Of a stretch of DNA of 36,042 bases, positions 1 to 8,105 are shown piece after piece (positions within the stretch are counted from its first letter, which is position 1; each line of letters starts with the position of its first letter). The position numbers were made by a program, and so were the translations under genes. The stretch lies in NCBI RefSeq assembly GCF_031180885.1, contig NZ_JAPSLK010000003.1:359203-395244 (forward strand), in the 5' to 3' direction. Source of the DNA: Saccharothrix sp. Lineage in GTDB: Bacteria; Actinomycetota; Actinomycetes; Mycobacteriales; Pseudonocardiaceae. The notes beneath the pieces were generated by a model. The model did not search any database and was not told where the DNA came from. It saw only the letters and a list, made by a program, of their open reading frames with translations.

Positions 1-31
1 CGTCGGCGCCCGGCGGCCTGGCGTCGGTCAT
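1..31 (-). CDS. 5' end of a minus-strand gene, cut by the window edge
   Basis: Reading the minus strand, an ATG at 31-29 opens a frame beginning MTDARPPGAD that stays open to the window edge. A purine-rich GGAAGG lies about ten bases upstream, at a good Shine-Dalgarno distance. Only ten residues are visible, so no family can be assigned. The call rests on the start codon and ribosome site alone. Confidence 0.4.
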   Translation of the reverse strand, partial: MTDARPPGAD

Positions 32-345
32 GGTCGTCAATCCTTCCACCGGTGAGAGGGGCTACCAGAACTGACGACGTGGCGGAGGATTTCTGATCGG
101 CGAAGCCGCTGACACCGGGCCGTTCTGATGGTCGACGAAGCCCACCACGCGCCGGCGCCGAGTTGGAAGGATGTCCGAAGACTGCCCCAGCTTGCGTCGG
201 CTCCACGGGCATCTGGCTGCCGCGCCCGTGTCACACGTTCGTGTCATCGACAGCCCGACTGCCGGCTCCCAAGACTGACCGCGCGTGTTCCCCGCGACGG
301 GGGCACGCCCGGTCACGTCCCCACCCCCACTGGAAAGGGCTCGTC
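32..345. other. Intergenic region with no recognisable gene
   Basis: Short frames here are not supported by recognisable families or ribosome sites. The region presumably holds divergent promoters for the partial minus gene and for the secreted protein that starts at 346. I see no convincing terminator, RNA gene or repeat. Confidence 0.4.
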
Positions 346-867
346 ATGCGGCACATCCGAACCGCGCTCGCGATCGTCGTTCTGCACCTGGTGGTGGTCG
401 GCTTGGTCGCGCCCGCCACGGCGCACGCGGCGGTCGACCAGGAGTGCGTCCTCAGCGAGGTCATCACCTACGACCCGCCGCTGACCGACACCCCGCGGAC
501 GGTCACGTTCCACGTCAGCGGACAGCTGTTCAACTGCACCAGCTCCTCCGCCTCCACCGGCAGCTACGCCGAGTCGGGCACGGTGACCGGCGCGACCTGC
601 TCGGGCACGCTCTCCCCGGGCAGCGGAATCCGGGTCTTCACCTGGACCAACGGCGCGATCGCGCCCAGCACCTTCTCCTACAACCGGACCGCCACCCGAG
701 TCGGTGGCAACATCCAGGTCGTGGCCGTGGGGTCGATCACCTCCGGCACGTTCACCCCGGACCCGGCGAAGTCCGTCGGCCTCGGGGCGCAGCCCGACCC
801 GACCGCGTGCGCCACCACGGGCGTGTCCCGGCTGACGGCCGCCGGCAGTGTCACGATCGGCCTCTGA
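346..867 (+). CDS. Small secreted protein, function unknown
   Basis: The product is 173 residues. It begins MRHIRTAL followed by a hydrophobic stretch and an A-H-A-A cleavage-like motif near residues 26-29, a classical Sec signal peptide. The mature part is rich in Thr, Ser and Gly with beta-strand character, and its few Cys residues could form disulphides. The ATG at 346 was chosen because GGAAAGG lies eight to nine bases upstream and the signal peptide starts exactly there; the frame extends upstream to 163 but that part does not look like protein. The architecture fits an exported beta-sandwich protein of about 14 kDa. I do not recognise the family and assign no function. The next gene on the same strand starts 104 bases downstream and is probably separate. 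Confidence 0.75.
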   Translation: MRHIRTALAIVVLHLVVVGLVAPATAHAAVDQECVLSEVITYDPPLTDTPRTVTFHVSGQLFNCTSSSASTGSYAESGTVTGATCSGTLSPGSGIRVFTWTNGAIAPSTFSYNRTATRVGGNIQVVAVGSITSGTFTPDPAKSVGLGAQPDPTACATTGVSRLTAAGSVTIGL

Positions 868-971
868 CCGCTGGATACGTCGGTCGGCGTGGAGATTTCC
901 TGGAGCCGGCCGAAACGCCCGGTCGGCCGCGGGCGACAACCGGGTAGCACAGCATTGAGGTCGAATCGCCG

Positions 972-2159
972 GTGGAGCGGACGGTGTACCGGTTCGGAGA
1001 CTGCCTGGTGGACCCTCGCCGGTTCGAGTTGCGGCGCGGTGGGGACCGGGTGCACCTCGAACCGCAGGTGTTCACGCTGCTGGTGCACCTGATCGAGCAC
1101 CGCGACCGGGTGGTGGCCAAGACCGAGCTGCTCGACGCCGTGTGGGGCGACCGGTTCGTCAGCGACTCCGCGCTGACCAGCCGGGTCAAGAGCCTGCGGC
1201 GCGCCGTGGGCGACGACGGGAACAGCCAGCGCGTCGTCGCCACGGTGCACGGCGTGGGCTACCGGTTCGTCGCCGAGGTCGCCGAACCCGACGGGGACGG
1301 ACCCGTCGACCGGACCCAGCACATCCGGTACTGCACGTCCTCGGGCGGGGTGCGGGTGGCGTTCGCGACCTCGGGCGCCGGTCCGCCGCTGGTCAAGGCC
1401 GCGAACTGGCTCACCCACCTGGACCTGGAGTGGGCGTGCCCGATCTGGTCGCACTGGCTCGACGGGCTCTCCCGCCGGCACCGGCTGGTCCGCTACGACG
1501 AGCGCGGCTGCGGCCTGTCGGACTGGGAGGTCGCCGACTTCGGCTTCGACGCCTGGGTGGACGACCTGGAGGCCGTGGTGGACGCGGCCGGGCTGGACCG
1601 GTTCCCGCTGCTGGGCGTCTCGCAGGGCGGGGCGGTCGCGATCGCCTACGCGGTCCGGCACCCCGAGCGCGTGTCCCGGCTGGTGCTGGTGGGCGCGTAC
1701 TGCCGGGGCCGCCTGGCGCGGGCGCGGACGCCGGAGGAGCGCGAGGAGGCCGAGCTGGACCTCCAGCTGGGCCGGATCGGGTGGCGCCGCGACGACCCGA
1801 CCTTCCGCCAGGTGTTCGCCTCCCAGTTCCTGCCCGACGGCACGCGCGAGTCGTGGGACGCCTTCAACGACCTCCAGCGCGAGACGACGTCGACCGCGAA
1901 CGTGGTGCGCTTCCTGGACGCGTTCGCCCGCATCGACGTCTCCGCGCTCGCGCCGCGCGTGGCGTGCCCGACGCTGATCCTGCACTCGCGCGGCGACCTG
2001 CGCGTCCCGTGCTCGCAGGCCCAGGAGCTGGCCGCGCTCGTCCCCGGCAGCGAACTGCGGATCCTGCCCAGCCGCAACCACGTCCTGACCGCCGACGAGC
2101 CGGCGTGGCCGGTGTTCCTGGCCGAGGTCGAGCGGTTCCTGGGCACCGGCCCGGCCTGA
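972..2159 (+). CDS. Winged-helix regulator fused to an alpha/beta hydrolase
   Basis: The product has 395 residues. Residues 1-103 form an OmpR/CadC-type winged helix (Trans_Reg_C): it starts YRFGDCLVDP, has the positioning helix around QVFTLLVHL and ends with the wing strand VHGVGYRFV. Residues 118-392 are an alpha/beta hydrolase with a nucleophile elbow GVSQGG (Ser217), an acidic residue after the sixth strand (Asp342, SRGD) and a late His370 (SRNHV), so the catalytic triad looks intact. DNA-binding/hydrolase fusions of this kind are known in actinobacteria; the hydrolase may act as a ligand sensor or a real esterase. The GTG at 972 is taken because it begins the wHTH exactly, with GAGG about eleven bases upstream. 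It lies 92 bases before the duplicated-domain gene and could regulate it (inference). Confidence 0.85.
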   Translation: MERTVYRFGDCLVDPRRFELRRGGDRVHLEPQVFTLLVHLIEHRDRVVAKTELLDAVWGDRFVSDSALTSRVKSLRRAVGDDGNSQRVVATVHGVGYRFVAEVAEPDGDGPVDRTQHIRYCTSSGGVRVAFATSGAGPPLVKAANWLTHLDLEWACPIWSHWLDGLSRRHRLVRYDERGCGLSDWEVADFGFDAWVDDLEAVVDAAGLDRFPLLGVSQGGAVAIAYAVRHPERVSRLVLVGAYCRGRLARARTPEEREEAELDLQLGRIGWRRDDPTFRQVFASQFLPDGTRESWDAFNDLQRETTSTANVVRFLDAFARIDVSALAPRVACPTLILHSRGDLRVPCSQAQELAALVPGSELRILPSRNHVLTADEPAWPVFLAEVERFLGTGPA

Positions 2160-2251
2160 TCCCCACCGGACCTCCACGGGAACTCCAAGCCCCGCCGCAC
2201 CCGGTCGCCGCACGCTGTCGCTCCACTCGTTCCCACGACAAGGAGCTGATC

Positions 2252-3700
2252 ATGGCGTCCATTCCGAACCTGCCCGTCGTGCTCGACGTGTCCTCCGTGA
2301 CCGCCACCCGCAACGGCGGGCTCGGCGCGGCCGAGCCGTACCTGCTGACCGTGCCGTTCCAGGTCGACGGCACGACCATGCGGATCGTGGCCCGAGCCGA
2401 CGGGAAGCTGGTGCTGCGCGGCGACCCGATCGTCCGCCGGACCGCGAGCCGCCACGGCAACATCGCCCCCATCCGCGACGGCGAGACCAAGCCGGTGCCC
2501 GACTCCGTCGGCCGGTTCGCCACGACCCTGCGCCCCATCCCGCTGCCCGGCGACCTCGGGAAGCTGGTCGTCGGCGGCGCGTCCGGCGTCGTGGGCATGG
2601 TCTACGTGCTCAACGAGGAGGACGGCCTCAGCGACGCCTCCGTCCTGGCCGGCTACGACACGCTGGTCGAGCAGTTCACCGCCGAGCTGCGCAAGGTGAT
2701 CGACGGCATCGTCATCGACCCGGCCAACCCCGGCACCAACCCGTTCACCATCAGCGAGGAGGTCAAGGCGGCGATCACCGAGCGGATCTCGGCCAGGGTG
2801 CGGGCCACGATCCTCGCCAACTCCGGGCTCGTGCTCAACCCCGACGACCCCATCGGCAGCGACGTGCTGGTGTTCACCGAGGCGAGCCTGGTGGCCGACC
2901 CGTCGCAGCCGTTCAGCAAGCGGTTCGACGAGGGCGTGCCGGGCGACTGGACCGTGCGCGGCGCGGCGACCGCGACCGTGCCGGCGGACTTCGCCCGGCG
3001 GCGGCGGATCACCCTGGACCTGGACAAGCTCACCTGCGTGACGCCCACCGAGGTCGGGGACCGGCCGTACCTGTGGAACGCGGTCTTCACCATCGACGGG
3101 ACGACGGTGTCGCTCGGGCCGGACCTGCGGCTGCGCGGCACGGCGGCGGTGCTGACCCACCCGGGCAGCCACGGCAACCTCGGCCCGGGACCGGTGGTCG
3201 CGGGGCAGGTCGTGCCGATCCCGGACGCGGTCGGCCGGTTCACGCCGGTGCTGGACCTGATCCCGTTCCCCCCGGAGTTGCGGGACTCGCTGGTCGGCGG
3301 GATCTCCGGGGTGGTCGGGTGCGTGTCGGTGCTGCTGGAGCAGGACCTGGTCGCCGACGACCCGGCCGAGGCCGGTCACCGGGCGTTCAACGCGGAGGTC
3401 AAGCGGGCGCTGGACGAGCTGATCCCCACCCTGGGCGTCGGCAACGCCACCCCGAGCCCGGACGACCAGGCCGCGCTGGGCGAGCGCATCGCGCAGAAGG
3501 TCCGCGAGGCGATCCTGGAGGAGGGCAACGTGCTGGAGGACTTCTTCGCGGGCCTCGACCCCGACGACGTCGTCGGCTTCCGGGTGCTCCTGTTCACCCA
3601 CGCCGGCCTGCTGGACGACGCGCAGCAGACCGTCACGGTCACGTTCGACCAGACGGGCCGCTACACCATGACCGCCACCGCGACCGCGACCGCGGTCTGA
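2252..3700 (+). CDS. Two-copy tandem-domain protein of unknown function
   Basis: The 482-residue product consists of two homologous halves of about 230 residues. Copy 1 (about 8-240) and copy 2 (about 250-482) share, in the same order, a strand ending in VDGTTM / IDGTTV, a segment K-L-V-L-R-G-D / D-L-R-L-R-G-T, SRHGN / GSHGN, P-D-[SA]-V-G-R-F, and V-V-G-G-A-S-G-V-V-G / L-V-G-G-I-S-G-V-V-G. Each then has an acidic helical tail and a final L-V-F-T-[EH]-A motif. There is no signal peptide or membrane segment, so it is probably cytoplasmic, though the strands suggest beta-sandwich folding. The start at 2252 follows AAGGAG at good spacing. The much longer frame from 1142 overlaps the upstream hydrolase and is spurious before 2252. 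I do not recognise the family. Confidence 0.8.
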   Translation: MASIPNLPVVLDVSSVTATRNGGLGAAEPYLLTVPFQVDGTTMRIVARADGKLVLRGDPIVRRTASRHGNIAPIRDGETKPVPDSVGRFATTLRPIPLPGDLGKLVVGGASGVVGMVYVLNEEDGLSDASVLAGYDTLVEQFTAELRKVIDGIVIDPANPGTNPFTISEEVKAAITERISARVRATILANSGLVLNPDDPIGSDVLVFTEASLVADPSQPFSKRFDEGVPGDWTVRGAATATVPADFARRRRITLDLDKLTCVTPTEVGDRPYLWNAVFTIDGTTVSLGPDLRLRGTAAVLTHPGSHGNLGPGPVVAGQVVPIPDAVGRFTPVLDLIPFPPELRDSLVGGISGVVGCVSVLLEQDLVADDPAEAGHRAFNAEVKRALDELIPTLGVGNATPSPDDQAALGERIAQKVREAILEEGNVLEDFFAGLDPDDVVGFRVLLFTHAGLLDDAQQTVTVTFDQTGRYTMTATATATAV

Positions 3701-3708
3701 CCGGGGCC

Positions 3709-3741
3709 GGCCGGCGGGTGACCAGGGGGCACCCGCCGGCC
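3709..3741 (+). terminator. Intrinsic-terminator-like hairpin after the tandem-domain gene
   Basis: A perfect 12-base-pair stem, ggccggcgggtg at 3709-3720 and cacccgccggcc at 3730-3741, encloses a nine-base loop and lies eight bases after the stop codon. There is no U-tract, which is common for terminators in high-GC actinomycetes. Confidence 0.7.
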
Positions 3742-4080
3742 GCTGCTGCGCGCCCGGCGCCGCGCGCGGGCGGCCGGGGTCAGCGGAGGCAGACGGCCAG
3801 GTCGGTTCGCCGCGCCGCCACCCGAGTGACTTCCGCAGATACCCGGCCGCCCGTGATCGGCCGTCATCACGAGCCCCGGACACCGCGGTGTCGCGGCCAA
3901 CACCCGCTCCGGCAGACACGCAACCTCAAGCCGTCGGTTCACGCCGACAGCTCCCGCTCACCGTTCCCGAGTCAACGCGCAGCACGTGCGATCTCCCGTC
4001 GCTGCCGCAGCGCGGCGAACCCGTCCAGTGGCCGGTCGACGAACCCGGAGGTCTTGCCGGCGCATGTGCGCTCAGCGGCG
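3742..4080. other. Intergenic region without a recognisable gene
   Basis: Three hundred bases or so of GC-rich sequence in which open frames have no recognisable content. It separates the hairpin from the frameshifted gene that begins near 4081 and may carry that gene's former promoter. Nothing else is visible. Confidence 0.4.
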
Positions 4081-4647
4081 ATGCGGCACGAGAGCAGGTT
4101 GTTCAACCTCGCTGCGATCGGCTTGCTCGACGACATCCACCGACTGCTGGACGGCAGCCGTCAGTTGGACGTCCACGAGGCGCTGCACTCGGCCGCCGAA
4201 CACCTGCTGTCGGGAATCCGGCCCGTATCTCGATCGGCCTGGATCTCATGGCGAGAGTGCACCGGATCTCGGCGGACGACGCCGCGCTCGCGGTTGCCAC
4301 GGCCTGCGGCGCGTTGCAGGCGCTGCCTTCCGGCGAGGCGTCGATCTACACGGAAGGCCGGATTGTCGAGGCGTATCCTCCCTCGAAGGCAGCGCCTACC
4401 GAGCCGTGCACGGGCTGCGGCGGATCATGAAAGACGCGGCATACCGGGTGCTCACCGGGCTGATCGACGCCCTCTCGGCGACCGACGTCCACACAGCGGA
4501 CCGTCTCCGGCTCGCCTCCCTGTCGCCTGCTGGTCGCGACGAGGTGATCCGGCTGGGCGGCCTCGCCCTGACCGACGAGGCGGCACTGCGCCTTTCACAG
4601 CCGCGAGAACGCGCGGATGCGGGCTTGACGAACTCGGCGTGCTCTAG
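4081..4647 (+). pseudogene. Gene of unknown function broken by at least two frameshifts
   Basis: Protein-like sequence runs through all three plus frames in order. It starts MRHESRLFNLAAIGLLDDI from an ATG at 4081, moves to a second frame near 4210-4230 (segment SIGLDLMARVHRISADDA), and to a third near 4375-4385 (SLEGSAYRAVHGLRRIM). A further shift near 4618 would give an end G-L-D-E-L-G-V-L at the TAG of 4645-4647, whose bases overlap the stop of the convergent peroxidase gene in a shared CTAG. Every shift is in the same direction, equivalent to losing one base each time. The reconstructed product would be about 190 residues, helical and soluble; I do not recognise it. Decay is more likely than programmed shifting, but base-calling errors cannot be excluded. 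Confidence 0.6.
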
Positions 4648-5807
4648 CGGAACAGCGTCGCGCCAAGCGGGCGGTCCCGGTCGAACCCGGGGAGTATCAG
4701 GAAGCTCGCGCTGGCGGTGGTGGTGGTGAACGGCAGCAGTGCGTCGCCGTTCTCCATCCGGGTGAGGGTGTTGGTGAACGTACGGATGTCGTTCTGGAAG
4801 CTGATGAACATCAGACCGGGTGCGGGTTCGTCGATGCTGTAGGAGCGGCGCAGCATGAGGCCGACGCCGACCACGCTGGAGTGGGCTCGGCGGAGGTGGG
4901 CGTCCGCTGGGATGAGGTAGCGCCCGTCCGGCGTCTTGGCGCCGAGGTCCGGGTCGGCGGAGATGGTGCCGCCGGAAAGGGGCGCGCCGGTGTCCCGCTG
5001 CCGACCGAACACCGCCTCTTGGGCGGCCACCGGCAATGCGGCGAACCGCGGCAGGTCGAGTTCCATGCGGCGGAGCACGGCGATGGTGCCGCCGGCGACC
5101 GGTGCCGGTCCGGTCAGCCACAGGTCTCGTCGCTGTTGGTCGGTGGTGTGCGGGCCCACGATGCCGTCGATGAACCCGAACACGTTTCGCGGCGCGGTGA
5201 GGCCCTGGTCCACCGGCGTGGTCGCACCGCGGCGTCCGGACTGCCGCCAGCGTTCGCGTGCCCGGTCGCCGGCCTGGTCCAGCAGCGCCGCGGCGGCGAT
5301 CGACAGGACGACCGCGTCGCCGGCGCAGAGCTGCATCAGCAGGTCGCCACCACGTGCCTGCGGGGCGATCTGCTCGTGGGAGAACTGCGGGAGGTCCACT
5401 GCCCCGGGCAGGGCTGTGTCGGATGAAGGAGGTTCGGCCATGCGCACCAGTCGGGGACCGACCCCGATCGTCACGGTGAGATCGCCCGGCGGTAGGCCCA
5501 GCAGCCGCGCGTCGGTCCCGGCGGTGAGCGCCCGGACGGCCTCGCCGAGTTCGGCCAGCAGCGGGCCGACCGCCACGCCGTCAGCGATGTCGGCCACCAC
5601 GACCAGCAGGTTGGGCTGGGCTTCACGGGGGAGCGTGATGCCCGCCTGATGAGGTCCCGTCGGTGACACCGGCGTGAACGCCGCGGGGATGTCGCCGTCC
5701 GGCTGGGCGGGACCCGGTTCGCATCCCGCGGTGAGGCCGGCGGCCAGCACGGCGGCGCCGGCACCGAGCAGAGCGCGGCGTGACGGGTGGTCTTCGGCTC
5801 GGCGCAC
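4644..5807 (-). CDS. Dyp-type peroxidase, Tat-exported lipoprotein
   Basis: The 387-residue product starts with a twin-arginine motif S-R-R-A-L-L-G (residues 9-15), a hydrophobic segment and a lipobox L-T-A-G-C with Cys29, so it should be exported folded by Tat and anchored by lipid outside the membrane. The rest matches dye-decolorising (DyP) haem peroxidases: the GFIDG signature at 211-215 with catalytic Asp214, the proximal haem ligand His304 in AHLRRAH, and the distal Arg in the L-R-R-S-Y-S motif near 320. Such enzymes use hydrogen peroxide; EfeB-type relatives act in haem or iron handling. No EfeO or EfeU neighbour is seen. The GTG at 5807 is the best start inside the open frame but its ribosome site is weak. 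A beta-helix lipoprotein is transcribed divergently 63 bases away. Confidence 0.92.
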   Translation of the reverse strand: MRRAEDHPSRRALLGAGAAVLAAGLTAGCEPGPAQPDGDIPAAFTPVSPTGPHQAGITLPREAQPNLLVVVADIADGVAVGPLLAELGEAVRALTAGTDARLLGLPPGDLTVTIGVGPRLVRMAEPPSSDTALPGAVDLPQFSHEQIAPQARGGDLLMQLCAGDAVVLSIAAAALLDQAGDRARERWRQSGRRGATTPVDQGLTAPRNVFGFIDGIVGPHTTDQQRRDLWLTGPAPVAGGTIAVLRRMELDLPRFAALPVAAQEAVFGRQRDTGAPLSGGTISADPDLGAKTPDGRYLIPADAHLRRAHSSVVGVGLMLRRSYSIDEPAPGLMFISFQNDIRTFTNTLTRMENGDALLPFTTTTASASFLILPGFDRDRPLGATLFR

Positions 5808-5870
5808 GATGTGGAGCGTGCCAGAATCGCCCTCCCACAGGCGAATCCGGCGATCTGCCAGACTGGGCCC
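5808..5870. promoter_or_regulatory. Divergent promoter region, peroxidase / beta-helix lipoprotein
   Basis: Only 63 bases separate the start codons of two divergently transcribed exported lipoproteins, so both promoters and any shared operator must lie here or overlap the coding starts. No clear -10/-35 pair stands out by eye. Confidence 0.45.
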
Positions 5871-7193
5871 ATGCTTCGTTTCGGTCTTGCCGTCGTGGCG
5901 GTGCCGGTTCTCGCACTGGCCGGCTGCGGCATCGACGACGACGGACCAGGCACGGGCAGTCGACCGGACGGAACGCGCGTGACGATCCGGGTGCCGGCCG
6001 ACGCCCCGACGATCTCCGCCGCCGTGTCCCTCGCCCAGCCCGGTGACCTCGTACTGGTCGCGCCGGGCGTCTACCACGAGTCGGTCAAGGTCGACACACC
6101 TCAGGTGACGCTTCGCGGCGAGTCTCGGGACGCGGTCGTCATCGACGGGCGGTTGCGGCAGCCGAACGGCGTCGTCGTCACCGCGCCCGGGGTGGCCGTG
6201 GAGAACCTGACCGTGCGGAACAACACGCAGAACGGGGTGTTGGTCACAGGTTCGGCGACGGCGGCCACCGGCACACCGGGGCACGGCGGCTACGACACCG
6301 GCGACGAGCCGGTCACCTTCCTGAAGTCGTTCCTGGTCTCCCACGTGACCGCGACCCGCAACGGCCTGTACGGGATCTATGCGTTCTCCGCCCAGGACGG
6401 TGTGATCGAGCACTCGTACGCGTCGGGTTCGGCCGACTCCGGGATCTACGTCGGGCAGTGCAAGCCCTGTCGCATCGTGGTGCGGGACAACATCGCCGAA
6501 CTCAACGCCGTCGGTTACGAAGGCACCAACGCCGGCGGGGACATGTACGTGGTCGGCAACCGCTTCGTCGGCAACCGGGTCGGGCTCACCACCAGCTCCG
6601 ACCACCAGGAGAAGCTGCTCCCGCAGCAGGACGCCGTCGTCGCGGGCAACCTGATCGCGACCAACCAGCAGGCCTCGACCCCCGAACAGGCCGACGGCGG
6701 ATGGGGCATCGGCATCGGTGTCGACGGCGGCAGCGACAACCGGTTCGTCCGCAACCGGATCGCCGACCACGCCAACGCCGGGCTGGTGATCACCGCGACC
6801 GCCGACATACCGCCCAACGGCAACCAGATCGTGGAGAACGCGTTCGCGGCCAACGGGGTCGACGTCGGTTGGACGTTCCCCGCCGCCACCGTGGGACGGG
6901 GCAACTGCCTGCGCGGCAACGATCTCGCGACGACGGTGCCCGCTCGGCTCGCGACGACCGCGTCCTGCCCGGTCGCCGACCTGTCGCCGTCCGGCACGTG
7001 GGCGGCACCGACACCACCTCGCGGTATCCCGTTCACCGACGTCGCCGCGCCTGCCCCGCAGCCGCAGTTCCCGAATGCCACCACAGCCGGTCCCACCGCC
7101 GTCCCGGCGGCTCCCGCGCTACCGGACATCGCGCGAATCGCGCTGCCGTCGGCGTCGCTGCTCGCCGAGCGCGCGCTGGTGCGGACATCCTGA
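5871..7193 (+). CDS. Lipoprotein with right-handed parallel beta-helix repeats
   Basis: The product is 440 residues. MLRFGLAVVAVPVLALAGC ends in a lipobox with Cys19, so it is a lipoprotein on the outer face of the membrane. Residues about 45-370 show repeated strand-turn units of a right-handed parallel beta-helix (PbH1/NosD or pectate-lyase-like). They open with A-P-T-I-S-A-A-V-S-L-A-Q-P-G-D and P-G-V-Y-H-E-S-V, typical of DUF1565/NosD-like starts, followed by many N-x-[IV] and G-[IL]-x-[IV] turns. The C-terminal 70 residues are Pro- and Ala-rich and lack the repeat. It may bind or cleave a polysaccharide; no catalytic residues can be assigned by eye. The ATG at 5871 was chosen over 5787 because the lipoprotein signal begins there. 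It pairs divergently with the peroxidase gene. Confidence 0.85.
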   Translation: MLRFGLAVVAVPVLALAGCGIDDDGPGTGSRPDGTRVTIRVPADAPTISAAVSLAQPGDLVLVAPGVYHESVKVDTPQVTLRGESRDAVVIDGRLRQPNGVVVTAPGVAVENLTVRNNTQNGVLVTGSATAATGTPGHGGYDTGDEPVTFLKSFLVSHVTATRNGLYGIYAFSAQDGVIEHSYASGSADSGIYVGQCKPCRIVVRDNIAELNAVGYEGTNAGGDMYVVGNRFVGNRVGLTTSSDHQEKLLPQQDAVVAGNLIATNQQASTPEQADGGWGIGIGVDGGSDNRFVRNRIADHANAGLVITATADIPPNGNQIVENAFAANGVDVGWTFPAATVGRGNCLRGNDLATTVPARLATTASCPVADLSPSGTWAAPTPPRGIPFTDVAAPAPQPQFPNATTAGPTAVPAAPALPDIARIALPSASLLAERALVRTS

Positions 7194-7200
7194 GCGGCGG

Positions 7201-7983
7201 TTACCGCGTCGGGGTGACTCCGGGCGCCGGCTGGACCGGAACGTAGTCCTGGGTGTCGAAGTCGATGACCACCGGCTGGGGCTCGGAAGCCACGTCGGCT
7301 CGGACCCGGCGCATGGTGCCGTCCGAGTCGACCCAGTAGCGGACGTTTCCCGCGGTGCCGGGCCTGCCGCGGGCGGCGGGCCCGGACATGACGTCCACCC
7401 GGTGGCCGCCCACCTCGTCCTGACCGACCCAGGCGGCGCCGTTCTGCGGCAGCAGTTCGGCGTTGTCCGGCCGGTCGCTGCCGAGGTTGAGCGCTATGGC
7501 CAACGAGCTGTCCAGCGAACTGCCGGACGTCCGCAGCGTACGGCGATGCCAATCCGAGCCGGGCGGCGATGCCGGTGCCTCCGCCGGGACATTCGCCATG
7601 GGATGGAAGAACACCGTGGTGGCGTCCCATTGGATCAGCCCGTTGCCGGACGAATCCCGGCCGGTGCCGTGCACCACCCCATAACCGAGTTTGGCCCGGT
7701 AGTCGATGGACCCGGTGATGACCAGCCCACCGGCGGTGGTCGGCACGGTGATCGTCACCGCGCGGCCGCCCGCCTCGTAATTGCGGAACCGCGCGATCGC
7801 CAGCCGGTTCGCCTCGTCCGAGGTCAACGCACGCGGACCGGCAGGGCCGGGATCAGGGGCGATGACGAAAAAGGCGGCAACCCCGATTATTGCGGCAACC
7901 GCGATGCCGACGACGACAACCAACCAGCGCTGCCGCAACCAATTGCGCTGCGGGAGGCGTTGCCGGGTTCGCATGCTCCGCAC
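7201..7983 (-). CDS. Single-pass membrane-anchored protein, function unknown
   Basis: The product has 260 residues. A basic N-terminus (MRSMRTRQRLPQR) is followed by one strongly hydrophobic helix at about 20-42, then an extracytoplasmic region of about 215 residues with alternating beta segments (V-T-I-T-V-P, L-V-I-T-G-S-I-D-Y, V-D-V-M-S-G). This resembles the lipoprotein-like LppX/LolA-fold anchored proteins of actinobacteria, but the assignment is weak. The start could be GTG 7983 or ATG 7974; neither has a good ribosome site, so the longer form is given. It ends seven bases from the end of the convergent beta-helix lipoprotein gene. Confidence 0.75.
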   Translation of the reverse strand: MRSMRTRQRLPQRNWLRQRWLVVVVGIAVAAIIGVAAFFVIAPDPGPAGPRALTSDEANRLAIARFRNYEAGGRAVTITVPTTAGGLVITGSIDYRAKLGYGVVHGTGRDSSGNGLIQWDATTVFFHPMANVPAEAPASPPGSDWHRRTLRTSGSSLDSSLAIALNLGSDRPDNAELLPQNGAAWVGQDEVGGHRVDVMSGPAARGRPGTAGNVRYWVDSDGTMRRVRADVASEPQPVVIDFDTQDYVPVQPAPGVTPTR

Positions 7984-8009
7984 GCGGCGGAATGCTAACA
8001 GGTTCGGTC

Positions 8010-8074
8010 ATTCACCCCCGTGATTCACCCGATCGCCTCGCACGCGGTGCGGCGCGGTTCTGGTTACCTGTAAC
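8010..8074 (+). promoter_or_regulatory. Upstream region of the LANTG surface protein with repeats
   Basis: Two direct copies of ATTCACCC lie at 8010-8017 and 8023-8030. A perfect inverted repeat GTTACctGTAAC lies at 8063-8074, about 30 bases before the start codon at 8106. These could be regulator or promoter elements; nothing further supports this. Confidence 0.3.
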
Positions 8075-8105
8075 GGTTCACGACCACTTCCACAGGGGGA
8101 CAGCG

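Noticed and set aside
678..2213. Long minus-strand open frame of 511 codons opposite the wHTH-hydrolase gene
   Set aside because: Its translation is low-complexity Arg/Val/Gly/Asp sequence typical of the antisense of a high-GC gene, and the plus strand carries a recognisable domain architecture.
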